Shown: positions 1-11,439, counted from the first letter of the stretch. The stretch: 64,000 nt of DNA from Myoxocephalus aenaeus (GCA_038501785.1 JBAMJR010000042.1:109501-173500), one strand, 5' to 3'. Program-made: numbers and translations. Notes: a model not told the origin generated them from the sequence alone.

Positions 1-350
1 ACACAACAAGTATAAAGCAGAACTAGTGGTTATTTCCATGGTAGATGGCGGTATCGGTTTTACGGAGATAAGCCAGACGCAGTTCCTGGAGGAGTCGGTG
101 AAATTCACCGAGCTGTGTGCGGCTACGGATGATGTTATGAACCCAAACACGAGGGCGTTCATGTTCCCACATGTTTGGGACTTCCACAACAAGTATAAAG
201 CAAAACTAGTGGTTATTTATTCCATAGTAGATACCGGAAAAGACAGCTCTTTTTCACGGAGAGACCCGACGGCAATAAGCCACGGGCCCTTTGTCGCAGC
301 GCGATTTCGCGTTTGGTGTGAACACCCTCTGAAGCGGTAAACACGGCGCG
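1..350 (+). other. Unrecognised stretch with partial direct duplication
   Basis: An open frame of 104 codons starts at 26. It shows no family I recognise. A phrase of about 25 bp around 5-30 (acaacaagtataaagcag then actagtggttatt) recurs at 187-214 with few changes, so the open frame spans a partial direct repeat. It could be the edge of a gene or transposon to the left of the window, but codon content alone does not prove coding. Confidence 0.2.
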
Positions 351-379
351 AAAAATCGTGTTGCGTTTGTGAACACAGC

Positions 380-935
380 ATCAGTCTCTCAGAAGTCTCG
401 CGCAGCACTCACAGCTCTTCACTCCGCGTCCAGACAGACTGAAAATGAATCGCGCATGCATAAAGCCACCGCTGATCCCGCCCTGGCTTACAGAGCGGGA
501 TGTGAATATTTTTCAAACTAAAGTAAATCGCCTCAGTCACTTCAGCCTCACAATGTAGGCAGTATGTATCATCTCCAATAAACGGCTTCAGCTAGCCTTT
601 GAATTCAGGGTTTGATTCCCACTACTGTATTTTTGAGCGTACAGTTAGATTGAGACATGATGACTAGATGTTTAGCTTATGTCACAGAAAGGCACACACA
701 CAGTGGACGAGGTGACTGAGGTGATTTATTTTACCCGCTCTGTAAGCCGAGGCAGGATCAGTGACGGCTTTGCGCATGCGCGATGTACGTGGACACGGCG
801 AGCGAGTTGCCTCTCTGACTGCAGATAGGACTGGTGCTCCTGTGAGACAGAGACTGCTCACAGCAGCACCCCACATCAGTCTCCAAAAGTCTGCAATAAC
901 ACCAGAAAAAGTCGCTAGATTTGTCGCTAGCCGCT
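380..935. repeat. Fragments related to the 1203-1710 hAT MITE
   Basis: Segments at about 430-600 and, inverted, at 715-935 share phrases with the interior and edge of the MITE at 1203-1710. Examples are the gcgcatgc context after 'ccagacagactgaaaat', the 'atcatctccaataaacggctt' context, and 'gtcgctagatttgtcgctag'. I read them as broken or nested copies of the same MITE family. No coding signal is visible in this stretch. Confidence 0.4.
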
Positions 936-999
936 TTTGACAAAAACACAGCCTCCACGAGGCCCGTCTGCCTCCTGCTGTGTCGCCTCCCTCCACAGA

Positions 1000-1150
1000 G
1001 CTGCTCTCTCGCAGAAGCTCCGATCAGATGAGCTACTGCACCATCAGAGACAGCTAAAAGTCAACTGTTCCACTTCTGCCAGAGCTCCTCAGGTGGCCAA
1101 AGTGTGGAGGACTGCTGCAGGAGAAGAGGAGGGGGAGGGGTGAAGTGAGG
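1000..1150 (+). pseudogene. Copy 0: scrap of DUF6729-type family (C-terminal end)
   Basis: Around 1000-1057 the sequence matches part of the exon at 25835-26009 of copy III (the phrase ctactgcaccatcagagaca). At 1070 it jumps to the C-terminal end of the same gene: FHFCQSSSGGQSVED is readable at about 1070-1115 and corresponds to FHFCQSTSDGKR in copy III at 26527-26562. The intervening exon is missing, so this is an internally deleted fragment. The following purine-rich stretch to about 1200 also matches the copy III 3' flank. Identity as a family member is inferred from the two aligned blocks. Confidence 0.55.
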
Positions 1151-1202
1151 AGGTGGTGGGGGAGGGTCCACTATAAAGACAGAGGTGGTTTGGCCTCAAC
1201 CT

Positions 1203-1710
1203 CAGTGTTGCCAACTTTGTCGCTAAATCTGGCGTGAAAGCACGTTTTGTTCTTTAGTTACTGTCCTCAGCGAGCAGCGGGTGCTGCCATGAGCAGTCTC
1301 AGTTTCACAGGAGCCTTGTGCAGCAGTCCTATAGCAGAGGAGACTTCACTTTGTGTCCAGACAAACTGAAAATTAATTGCGCATGCGCAAAGCCGCCGCT
1401 GGCTGAAGCCGTTTATTGGAGATGATACACAGCCATACAGCCTGTATTGTGAGGCATATTTATGTCAAACTTTGTGGAAAAAAACACATGACGACTAAAA
1501 AAAAAAACACTCAAAAGGCAAAGCCTTATAACAGTTCCACCGAAAGCAAGCTGACATTAATGAGTAAAAAAAATGCTATATCATTATATTCCTGTCTCCT
1601 ACAGCTCCCATTATAAGTATGCAAATTAGGCAATGACATCATTTAGCGATTTCTAGCGACTTTTAGGACAGCCAATAGCGACTTTCCTTGCTGAGGAATT
1701 GGCAACAATG
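1203..1710. mobile_element. hAT-type MITE with 8-bp target duplication
   Basis: The left end reads CAGTGTTGCCAACTTTGTCG and the right end reads as its imperfect inverse, AATTGGCAACAATG. The 8-bp sequence CTCAACCT lies immediately outside both ends (1195-1202 and 1711-1718), as expected for hAT transposition. The element is 508 bp with no transposase frame, hence non-autonomous. It sits in the 3' flank of copy 0. The empty version of the site is present in copy III near 26669-26690 (ggcctctcaaccttctcg). Confidence 0.8.
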
Positions 1711-1718
1711 CTCAACCT

Positions 1719-2448
1719 TACAGCACAAGCTCTGAGCGCTGAATGTTCACCTGGATTTCATTTGGACGTTGAAGAGAATTTATGATTTATATAGCATTGT
1801 CTGAATAGTCTGATTTCTGTCTAAAAGACTAGGTTCCTCTTTCCTCACAAATGTCTGGGGGTCACAGTTTCATGTGTGGTGGAAAGGTTATCTCTTGGTC
1901 ACTGGGGCAGAGGCAGAAGAGTTGAGAATTGTAGTTTGATCTTTCTAATGAACAGACACAAAAAAGTCTTCTCACACACAAGTCTTATGTTCTTGTTCCA
2001 ACTATTCATTAAATGTATCAACAAGTGCAAACTTATCTATGCACCCTCGTCCTGTATCCGGCCTTGAGGAGAAAGCAGCAGTATTTCAAAAATAATTGTT
2101 TGGGAACCTGGGTTGTGTGTTTCACTGGGAGTATTTGGGAGTCAGATGAAAGAAAAAGTCAGAAAGAGAGAGAATAAGAATCCTTTACTCTCTGAGTTCG
2201 GGGCTCACTCATCCTGAGGCGTGCTGACCGTGTGAAGGGCAGACAGACAGGGGAGCGGAGTCCAAGGCCTTGTATTAGGTATGCATTTCATGTATGTAAT
2301 TGCTAAATAAATAATCATTATTGTACTATAACCCGTTCTGTCAATTCTTGAACACTCGAGGAATATCCGGGCGAGGAGAATTCCACTTCAACGTCTACCT
2401 TGATAAAGGAAGCTCATTGGCTCTCAGGGTCATTATTTCCAACACGTA
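1719..2448. other. No gene seen
   Basis: About 0.7 kb of AT-rich sequence with only short chance frames. I see no transposon termini, tRNA boxes or splice-supported exons. Confidence 0.3.
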
Positions 2449-2540
2449 ACAATGTGATCATCTTAACAATGTGAACATCTTAACAATGTGATCATCTTAA
2501 CAATGTGAACATCTTAACAACGTGAACATCTTAACTTTTA
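2449..2540. repeat. 17-bp tandem repeat, about 5 copies
   Basis: The unit aacaatgtgatcatctt and its variant with gaacatctt repeat five times in a row. The same unit returns about three times at 3436-3495. The two arrays suggest a once larger or duplicated satellite patch. Confidence 0.8.
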
Positions 2541-3435
2541 AACCTCGGTTAAGCCCCAGCTATTTTTCTCAAATTCCAAATGGTTTTGCATACACATACT
2601 AAATACAGAATATTTCCTCAACCACAAAGGCTATTTTAATAATTTAAAAAGGTATAAAATACAGAAAACACGTGTGAGACTAGTTCAAAGTTTCGTATAG
2701 CAGTATGTGTTACTGGATAGAATGAAGGAAAGAAAACATTTGAAAATAATATTCAGAAAAACAAAAATCCTCAAGGATGTATTTTCTCTTTAATTATGCA
2801 TATCATAGCTTTTCCCCCTCCTATAATATAGCACTATGTGGTAACAGTAGCTCTGCAAAGTTTGATTAAGTGAAGTTAAATATTCGCAGTAATTCATTTA
2901 GTGCACATTTCGTGTACCGTAGGTTTAGGTCCGCTGAAAGCCAAAATGCCCTAGCTTTCTTCCTGGACCTTGTACGCCTCTGATTCCACAACAGAGGGGC
3001 TCTGCTCAAGCAGATGCTCCAATACATACCAAGCAAGGCCGTGTGGAATATCGTTTCATCCATAAGTAAGTCATATTTCAGTTTTTTGGGCTGGAATGTG
3101 GTTGCTATCTTGCTGAGGCTTTGTCTGATAGTGGATTTGGATTCTGTCATAAGCTCTCCAAAAAGACATGCCAATCATGTGTGGCATCAAGCTAGGGATG
3201 TGAAAATTTATATTTTCATAACTTGGGGAGCTGTCTCGAGTCACTTTCGAGTCCTCAAGTCATATTTATGGTTGAATTGTCTTATAAGCATGTGAAATGG
3301 ACTTATATGCTCTTGTAAGGTCAGGGTGTGCAGTTTGTTTGCTATGTGACATCAGTGGCTCTGGTATTGATTCATGGGAGTACAGGACGAGAGTGAGGAA
3401 GACCTCCTGATGAAGAATTCAGCCCCGCTGTGAAC

Positions 3436-3495
3436 ACGTAACAATGTGATCATCTTAACAACGTGATTATTTTAACAACGTGAACACGTAACAGC
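3436..3495. repeat. Second patch of the 17-bp repeat
   Basis: Degenerate copies of the same unit as 2449-2540, with acgtaacaatgtgatcatct at the start and two more units with aacaacgtga. It lies about 0.9 kb from the first array. Confidence 0.6.
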
Positions 3496-3499
3496 GTTT

Positions 3500-4270
3500 C
3501 TCTCTCAGGTCAACAGAGACTTTAAAGCCTTTATGACCTGCAGGATTAAATTCTGCACTGCTCGACTTGCTGGTCTTCTTGTAATAAATATATTTCAATT
3601 AGAAATATTGACCTGTACCAGAAAGAGAGCCCACCAATATTAAAGTCTCTGCAGTTGCTATCTGTGTGAATTGATTTTAATGTTCTGATATTGGTTCTGA
3701 AAGGTCTTATTTAGTTAGCAGATTAATTTTATTATTTATGTTATGAGAAGTACTTTGTCACATTTAATCTGTATTAAAAGTGTGAAACAAATAAAGTCTG
3801 ATAGATTTTTCTTTGTTTTTATGCTAACGAGTTGACGTTTATTACATTCTTTCACAGTATTCTTTTCCTAGAATTATTTATAGAACCTAAATAGTTGGAG
3901 TTGGTTTCTCATTAATTCCAGCTGCACGTCTCAGTTCTCTGAGGTGAGTTGATTCAGATCAGCTGTTGTCTCCTGATGAAGACCTGAGAGCAGCTTGGTT
4001 CGTCTCCTCTCAGCCAATCAGAGGGAGTCATTGTCCTTTCTTTAGGGTTAAAGGCGTGGACGCTGGATTTAGTTGAACACAAGTCTGAAAATAAAACCCC
4101 AAGAAAAAGCACCAAGATGTCTTTAAAAAACATTTAAATAGAACCTGGAGAGAAAGGGGTTAACTCCTCATGGTTAAAAAAAAATCAGCAGCAAAGAACC
4201 CATAAAATGCCTCAAAGAACCTTTTTTTCGTTTCTCTCACTAAACTGTTTTAAAGTAATTTTTGACCCAA
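3500..4270. other. No gene seen
   Basis: Intergenic or intronic AT-rich sequence without recognisable family signals, lying 3' of copy II. Confidence 0.3.
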
Positions 4271-4284
4271 ATGGTTCAATAAAG

Positions 4285-6045
4285 ACCTCTTCTCAAATGG
4301 TTCTTCCAAGGAATACATGGAAGAAGGGGCATTTCTGCAGCTGAGACGTCTCCAGCTGGGGAGTGGAGCAGGACCTGCTCTGGCTGGAGGTCGGCCTCCA
4401 CTGTGGGGAGATGTGGAGGCGCGGCCGCAGCAGCCTCAGTCCTGGGGTCAGCAGCTGCTGGTAGGTCTGCGGTCTGGAAGGGGCTGGTCCAGGGGGAGAT
4501 CTTGTGGCCTCTCTCTGGGTGGAGCCATGGAGTCTGGTGCCACCAGAGGAGCACTAGTGGATGGCACATTCCCCTGGATGTTCAACACTAACAACAAAGA
4601 TATTAATTTCATGTCTTACTTGTACGCAAGTACAGCTGGAAACTGGCAGCTGTAGGTGGGGGCCAGCTGCTTGATGCCCTGTGACCACCCTCTGACCTTC
4701 TTGCACCGACGGCACTCCAGGTACTCAGTGACCATGAGGTACCAGCAGTCGATGTCCAGGACCCTCCGGATGTTCCTGTACAGCCCAGCCTTTGTCATGG
4801 AACCAGTGCACAAATGCTGGGGGCATGTCGGCTTCAGATCCCAGATCCGGTGTGGCATCCAGAGAAACAGCTGACATGCAAAGAAGGGGTCGGGGGAAGC
4901 GGGAGGCTGGGTGTAGACTGGCCGGGTTTGGGTTGGGGAAGATTCAGCTCACCGATGAGTCGAGACCTCCCCCTGCTACCAGTGGTCAAAACTACCGCTT
5001 TGACCAGCTCCTCAGACGACCTGGAGGAGGACGGATCTGGTCCAAAGGGACTGAAGTGTGAGGCTGTAATCACATGAGAGAAGAAACTGGAAGTAAACAG
5101 TGCACACAGGAAGTTCAATAAAGATGAATTAACTCTATCATTTAGGCTGGACTTGCCTGTAAATACAGGCTTAGGGGCCACCGTCTTCTTCACGTGTGCC
5201 TGCATTTCCAACACCGTCCAGAGACAAAGGCTCCAAAGGCTGAACCAAGAGGCCTGGAGGAGGAAGAAAAAATGACAACAACTTTTATAATGACATTACA
5301 AACACTCGCATGTCTTCAGGGAAGTCCAGCTCAGTAAAACACATACTGTGATGCACTCTTGGCTCTCTGGCTTGCGGCTGGGACAGAGGCTGTGCTGGTG
5401 GTACTGGTGGAGGTGCCAGCAGCAGCACTGGTCCTCTTTCTGTCTCTGCCTTTGATGTACTTGACAGCGTTCTCCATCTGCGTACCAGGTGTTTGTGCCT
5501 TCCTCCGCAGGTAGTTGATGAATCTGCACAAATCAGACAATTAGTCCCCGGATTCTTCTGATCGATGGTCAGCAGTAACTTTATTTCAAAATGTTATGAC
5601 GTACCGGATCTTTTTCGAGTCCTCCGACTCGTACAGGGTCTCAAATTTAAAGTCCCCGAAGCCAACCCTCCTGACCGGGCTGGAGGGACTTCCCCCTCCT
5701 GAAACGCACGGTGGAACTTGACTGCCTCCACAAAGTCAGGGTACGCTGAGGAGTAGCGGGTGAAGGCGTCCTGCAAGTTCACAAAGGCGGTTAAAACTGT
5801 AATTTCTCTCATTTGTGTTATGGCATGAACGCGTACTGAAGGACTCCACCTTGTTGGCCATCAGCGGGGACTGAGACGCTGTCCTCTCTCGCTCCTTCTG
5901 GTGGGAGGAGACCAGGTTGACGCAGTAGCCCACGTCGTTCTCCAAGAGCCAGTGGAAGGTCTGCCTCTGATACTGACCAAACTGCATTTTCCACCGGCTC
6001 AGGACGAGGGTGGCGTTGGCAGGGTCGCCAACCTGGTCATCTGGG
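4285..6045 (-). pseudogene. Copy II of the DUF6729-type gene family, broken
   Basis: Reading leftwards, about 6040-5850 encodes DPANATLVLSRWKMQFGQYQ and continues to LLENDVGYCVNL. The next exon starts at 5770 (DAFTRYSSAYPDFVEAVKFH). A third spans 5523-5347 (INYLRRKAQTPGTQMENAVK). A cysteine-rich exon at about 4950-4620 encodes LFLWMPHRIWDLKPTCPQ and then LDIDCWYLMVTEYLECRRCK, ending at a GTAAGA donor. A C-terminal block at 4590-4285 matches 26140-26340 and 30244-30320 of the plus-strand copies. The exon at 5770 changes frame before GDFKFETLYESED, and the front of the cysteine-rich exon is also out of frame. The exons normally between the cysteine-rich exon and the C-terminal block are missing. 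The Cys pairs (CPQ..C, CRRC) suggest metal binding; the biological role is unknown. Confidence 0.65.
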
Positions 6046-6391
6046 CGATGACCATTTTGTCACACGACAGCCTGCAGAGACAAAGACAAAACAGGTTGAG
6101 TTGTAAGCTTTTATGAAACCACAGACTAAACTAAAAGATAAACTCTCTCTGCTCCTCAGGGAGAAGATCAAGATTTGTGCTGTGACAGCTGAACATTGAC
6201 AGCTGAACTTTGACAGCTGAACTGAAGTAACCCTGACCCTTAAACAAAGGCAGCACGCAGTGAATGAAGTGTGAGGCCTTTGTTGTGAGCTTTGAGAGGT
6301 GTGACGAGCTGATGGGGCTATCAGGGTCCTCACTGCCCTTCCCCTACTCACCCCCCTCCTCACTTCCCCTCCTCCAGAGTTCAAAGTCCCC

Positions 6392-8186
6392 TTAGACCCT
6401 CTGGGGTCTACCGTCACGCTAGCGTGTTATACATAGATTAATTAAAAAAGAAAATCATATCTCCGCGAAAATACGGCGCAGAAAAAATAATCCGCTACTG
6501 TTAGAACCGCCAAACTCCGTTTCCGGCCCCCTCCTCTGTGTCCTTCTGTGTGGCTGTAACGTAAACTGACACTCCTTTCACCGTGATTAGTCAATTCAGG
6601 TGTCCGTCAAAAAAAGTTGTGACCACCTATGAACACTCAGGAAATCCCTAAGGCCCTCCCCACCCAGCTACGCTGCAAAGGACCTACAATAACCTCCACA
6701 CCTGAGGTTTATATATACATGCTGTAGTTTACAGTCAGACAGAAGCTAGAGATCATGGAGAGAACACAGTTCACAACAGAGGAGGACGTTGCAGCAATTT
6801 TGGCCAGCAGCGATGAGGACGGAGGAGCGTCAGACAGGCCCTGAAGGCTTCGACTCCTGGAGAGGATTATGCTGAGAGAAGGGATCCACTGGAAGATGGG
6901 TACGTGTATTTACTAACTCAACTTTGTTTTAGCATATTTACGCTAGCACAGTGAGCACATTTAGCTGGTCCCGATCCCGTCGGTGGTTTCCCCCGGTGCC
7001 CGAGTCTGATTCTGAGACGGGGCTGGCTGTTGGAGAGCTAGCAGGGAGCTAGCGCTAGCTCCGCGAGCTAACGGGAGATAGCTTGCTACAGCGGGGACAC
7101 CACTGGAGGTAGTATCAGCTTATTACCCGACTGCATCGTCAATATCACTTAGTACCAACTAGTGCTGATCTTCGTTACGTGTTTGTAAGACGTAATGCTA
7201 ACTATCAGTATGTGTTTATACATTAGCAACGTGCTAACGCACTAACATGCTAACGTACCGTTTAGCTCGTGCCCGGAGCTCTGTCACTGTTTTGTTGTGT
7301 AATCGTAACTTTCTTTCATTGAACTTAGTACTGACTAGTAGTCATTTATTTTACAGAGAGGACTCACAGCTGTCAGGGTCCAGTGGACAACATGCAGCTT
7401 CGCTACAGCCACCTGCACCTATGCTATCGACGTGGAAGACTGAAGGCCTGAGCCCTGTTTACCAGGTAATGTACACAGCTCAGCTACACATGTACACCTG
7501 TTGAACTGTTCAAACTACTAACTAGTAGTCATTTATTTTACAGAGAGGATGCACCACCACCAGCCCCTCTAGCACAGCCATCCCCACCAGCCCCGGTCTG
7601 TTTTCTATTTCTGAACATGTATATGTGTAAATATTGTTTTATTCATGAATAATACATATTTTATTTGAAAACCAAACATGTTGTGATGGTAATTTTTCAT
7701 TTGCACACACCCCATAAAGCTTTATCTGCAGTATGAAATCATTTCTCAGTCCCATTTCTATCATTTTGGTGAAAGGTGTGACAGGCCACATTTCTGCTCA
7801 AAAAACGATAATATCTTTTGGGGTTTCAGACATTTATTTTCATGTTTCTAGCATGAATTCACATATTTCACTGCTTTTGTGAACCTAATACCTTTGGTAA
7901 ACCAACTTCTAGCACCAACACGTTTTGTCAGCATGAGTAAAGGTATGTTTTCACAAGATATATGAAGCATTTTTAAAAATCTAACTTTAATTTTTCAGCT
8001 TTAGATTCATATTATCACTTTATACTTTTGCCTTATGGCAACTGTGCCTCATTATATAGATAGCTGAGATTGTTCTGCAATTTTAGATGTAACACATGGG
8101 TATGTATCTGATATGCAAGTGCCTTAAAAGGAGACTTTAAGAAATTATGTAAAATCTAGAAAAAGGCTAAGACCCTGAAGGGTTAA
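6392..8186. mobile_element. piggyBac-like element, internally deleted, inserted at TTAA
   Basis: The right terminus GACCCTGAAGGG abuts TTAA (8183-8186). The left terminus is CCCTCTGGGGTC, preceded by a decayed TTAG(A) at 6392. These ends are inverted copies of each other (CCCT-CTGGGGTC versus CCCTTCAGGGTC). Flanks match the uninterrupted site at about 20490-20530 in copy III (ggctttgaccTTAAaggg), giving an internal empty-site control. Only a transposase N-terminal remnant is visible (6755-6844), so the copy is non-autonomous, about 1.79 kb. It lies in an intron of copy I. Confidence 0.8.
6755..6844 (+). pseudogene. N-terminal remnant of piggyBac-type transposase
   Basis: A 29-codon frame, MERTQFTTEEDVAAILASSD followed by DEDGG..., ends at TGA. 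Acidic N-termini beginning like this are usual in vertebrate piggyBac-type transposases. The DDD catalytic core is absent from the 1.79-kb element. A TATA-like run (tttatatata) lies about 45 bp upstream. Confidence 0.5.
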
Positions 8187-8204
8187 GGTCAAAGCCTTTG
8201 ATAA

Positions 8205-8280
8205 GATAAGATAAGGTTTTTAAATCCTTTATTTGTCCCGAAGTGGGGAAATTGCCGGATTATGTATTTATTATTATTAT
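8205..8280 (-). mobile_element. LINE/SINE tail fragment (gataagataag end)
   Basis: The phrase ttatttgtcccgaagtgggg plus the terminal gataagataagataa tract is the 3' end of a teleost retroposon, read on the minus strand. Homologous ends are at 20440-20490 (+) and 33676-33740 (-). Here it lies in the same copy I intron as the piggyBac-like element, matching the position in copy III, so it predates the family duplication. Confidence 0.6.
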
Positions 8281-8352
8281 TAAGTGTGATGTACCTGTAT
8301 TTGAGCACCGCTGGAAACATCATCCTGTACCCCGCGTCCACCTGGGCCATGA

Positions 8353-8725
8353 TGCTAATCAGAATCAGAATCAGCTTTAATGGCCATGTAAATTTTCACA
8401 TACATGGAATTTGACTCCGGTTTCACTGGCTCTCGTACTTTTTCCACACACAATATACGAGATAAATATAAAAATATAAAAAGGACATTAAAGACAGTAG
8501 TAAAACAACAAAAAAGTGCAGATAGTGCAGATGAAGAGTCTGTTTTACTGTTCATCAGAGTGACGGCCAGTGGGAAGAAGCTGTTCCTGTGTCTGGTGGT
8601 TTTGGCGTACAGTGCTCTGTAGCGCCTTCCAGAGGGGAGGAGTTGGAACAGCTTGTGTCCAGGGTGTGAGGGGTCTGTGGTGATCTTTACAGCCCGCTTC
8701 CTGACTCTGGCGCTGCTCTGCGCTC
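8353..8725 (-). mobile_element. 3' end of an L2/CR1-like LINE
   Basis: On the minus strand the sequence reads the typical ORF2 C-terminus with RYRALYAKTTRHRNSFFPLA and MNSKTDSSSALSA, then a 3' UTR ending in tctgattctgattagcatc. 5' truncation is usual for LINEs. It interrupts the cysteine-rich exon of copy I together with the neighbouring repeat. A second, shorter copy is at 17845-18090. Confidence 0.7.
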
Positions 8726-9462
8726 ACATAGTTCGATATTTTTGAAATCCTTTCATAACTTTTCCCTGCAAAGGTCTCAACATCATATTGCCCGAATGTG
8801 AAATCAATCGTGTTTAATCTCTAGGAGGAATTTGTCACAATACGCCTGAAATTAAGGAAAATGCCAAAATTGAGCTATTCACTGCAGCGCCCTCTAGTGT
8901 TTGAAAATTCTGAAATAATTTGGGTACGTTAAGGGACACGATGTTGACATATGCTACAACTTTTGTGAGGATAGGCAAAGTGATTTGGAAGTTGTGTATT
9001 GACATATTGAGCCACGCCCCTAAGAGTTTAATTGGTTAATAACTTCTGAACGCAATGAGATATCAACAAGGTGGAATATATCGTTTGATCACATTGAGCC
9101 AATGATGATCCACAGAAAGTTTGGTGAGAAATGGACCCATCGTTTAGGAGCAATGCGCAAAAATGTGTTTTTTACCAAATTCAAAATGGCGGAAAATCTA
9201 ATTAGGCGCATTTTATTTTCACGGATGAGTTTTTTGTAGAGCAGTCCCACCCGGACATGTGTGCAAAATTTCAAGTCAATCGGCAAAAGTTAGCAAAAAC
9301 CGTGGGCTTTCAACCTAAAGGGGGCGCTATAGAGACATTTTTGCCAACTTTTGACCAACACCCAAATCAGATTGCAATTTTCGCCGAGTCGGATGGGTGT
9401 GCACATTTTGAAGAACGTAGGTTTATCCCAAGCACCTCTTTTCCCTGCGCATTGAGCGGACG
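8726..9462. repeat. Interspersed repeat of uncertain class
   Basis: About 0.73 kb with phrases such as gagccacgcccctaagag, gcagcgccctctagtg and aagggggcgctatagag. I recognise this as the style of an abundant teleost interspersed repeat, but I cannot name it. It has no coding frame and splits the cysteine-rich exon of copy I. Confidence 0.5.
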
Positions 9463-10637
9463 CCAACTTCTTTCCACACTGGTGACACTCCAGGTACTCG
9501 GTGCCCATAAAATACCACCAGTCTCTGTCCAGGACCCTGCGGACGGTCTTGTAGAGACCACATCCGGTCATTTTATGAGCACAGACTGGGCAGCTGATGG
9601 GGCACTGCCACATCTTGTAGGGTACCCAGAGAAAGAATGGCCGCTGGAAGAAGGCGTGGAGCGAGGCCGGAGGCTGGCCGTACTCCCGGCGAGGGCCAGG
9701 AGGGTAGTACCAGGTCTGCAGCTCGCTGTTGAGCACAGGCTTCCCTCTGTGGTCCCTGGTGAACAGAGCCTGGCTCACCCACCCGTGCTGCACCCTGGGG
9801 AGTGAGCTCCTCCAGCCCTCTGGGAGAGGAACCTGTAGCACACACACACACATAGAGACACCACGGTAACAGACAACACTACTTACAATATCACATCTGC
9901 AATATGTCTTTAGATTCTATCAGAGCACTGACCTCAGCTGGGAGACGCGCTGTCGCAGCAGGTTGTCTCTTCTGGACCGGAGCAGCAGGAGGAGCAGGAG
10001 CAGCTGGAGCTACAGCAGCAGGAGCTACGTCATGATGGTAAAAAGAAAAACAACTCACTTCATGCTTTCCTTTGTGCCTCCTGTTAAATGTGCAATGAAG
10101 ACACATGAAGCAGGATTGTTTCACCTGAAGGAAGGGAAAGCTGGACTTCAGCAGCTGCTTCCATCATCTCTGTTTCGTCCTCTGAGGAGAAATCTGTAAC
10201 AGAGAACCATCAGGACTGAGGACTGGCTGCCTTCTTCTTCTTCTGGTCTCTCTCCAGCACGTACCTCTTCAGGTGGTCCATGCTGGAGCCCTTTGCATTG
10301 ATACGGGCTCTCCTGAGCCACATCCTGTAGCTGTGGAGAGGGAAGAAGCCTCGTTAGATGACAACAGGAAACGCTTCTCAGTGACGTTTGGATCACGACT
10401 CTCTCTGTGACTCACCTCTGCACTTCAGCGTCTGCAGACTCGTAGAACTCCCGGTAGGTGAGTGCAGCGTGTTCCCTGAATGCCACCTGCCTGCTGTCCT
10501 GCACTCCCTCAGAGGAGGAGCCGTCAGACGCCATCCTCTGCCTTACCGCCGTGATCAGGTCGGGGAACAGCCGGGCGTACCGCCACAGAGCGTCCTTGTT
10601 CTGCATCAAGGCGCTGGTGCTGTCGTCCCCCGACTTG

Positions 10638-10892
10638 CGGCTGTAGCTCAGGGGGATGAGTGGTCGTCCCGCAACCACAAGGTAGCCGGTTCGATCCCCA
10701 GTCCCCCCATAGCTCACATGTCGAAGTGTCCCTGAGCAAGACACCTAACCCTCAACTGCTCCCTGGGCGCCTCACAGGGCTGCCCACTGCTCCCTATCCA
10801 GGGATGGGTCAAATGCAGAGAAGAATTTCCCCAAGGGGATTAATAAAAGTGCATATTTCTTTTTTCTTTTTCTTTTTTTTTGATGTGAGCCG
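10638..10892 (+). mobile_element. tRNA-derived SINE inserted in a coding exon
   Basis: The head carries an A-box-like ctgtagctcagggggatgag and a B-box-like ggttcgatcc at about 10688. These are followed by a body with gtccctgagcaagacacc and a T/C-rich tail. This organisation is typical of teleost tRNA SINEs. It splits the second exon of copy I between DVGYLLMIVAAH and the ALWRYARLF block, which disables that copy unless it is spliced out. No clear target duplication was seen. Confidence 0.7.
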
Positions 10893-11439
10893 CCACGATC
10901 ATTAGCAGGTAGCCCACGTCGTTGCTTGCCAGCCAGTTGAAGGTCTGCCCCCTATACAGCCCAAACTGGATTTCATGGCGGCTATGGACCAGCTTGGTGT
11001 CGCTGCAGTCCCCTCCACCGGCAGCGACCCGGTTCCTGGCGTCCTTCATGACGGCCGGCTGGTTCTCGGGCCGGCCCAAACGAGCTCGCTCCTGCTGTCG
11101 GGAGACATCCTCGGCCTCATCAGAGGCTTTCAGCATCAGGTCATTGGACGCAGTCCTCTTGGATAGTGGCATGTAGTCCATCTGTTCACAGAGAAGAGAC
11201 AGGAGGAGGACACGATAAGCCCTGTGGCAACACAGTAGAAATACATGCTAACACAGCAGTAATACAACATCATGCAGTATTCTGCTGTGGTCATAACCAT
11301 AATAATCACAACCACACAGGAGGAAATAATCACAACGTATAATTATAACAAACACACTGTTTTGTATCTGAATCGCCTGGTTTTATTCTGATAACACTCT
11401 GTTAACTTTCCTGTAAAGCATTTAAATAATGCACATATT

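Larger units (their letters stand above)
6030..11181 (-). pseudogene. Copy I of the DUF6729-type gene family, interrupted by several insertions
   Basis: The most complete N-terminus in the window. The start codon at 11181 directly follows an acceptor (TGTGAACAG) and begins MDYMPLSKRTASNDLMLKAS. The exon reaches QFGLYRGQTFNWLASNDVGY at about 10900, where a SINE interrupts it, and resumes at about 10637 (ALWRYARLFPDLITAVRQRM) to a donor at 10415. Further exons: from 10330 (WLRRARINAKGSSMDHLKRY), an Ala/Pro-rich exon ending at 9933, and the cysteine-rich exon from 9832 (FFLWVPYKMWQCPISCPVCA, then GTEYLECHQCGKK). That exon is broken near 9465 by an interspersed repeat and a LINE tail. Its end reappears at 8350-8295 (YRMMFPAVLKYR, donor GTACAT). 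The next intron holds a piggyBac-like element. The exon at 6071 starts LSCDKMVIAQMT and then fuses into copy II. Exon order and phases match copies II and III. The function is unknown; its spread resembles a multicopy, possibly mobile, family. Confidence 0.65.

Noticed and set aside
2866..3174. 102-codon minus-strand frame
   Set aside because: A Harbinger-like reading was considered because of basic and aromatic residues, but no conserved motif or terminal repeats could be matched.
9290..9462. C-terminal part of the 187-codon frame after ECHQCGKK
   Set aside because: Beyond about 9465 the frame runs into an interspersed repeat; continuation is accidental and not part of the cysteine-rich protein.
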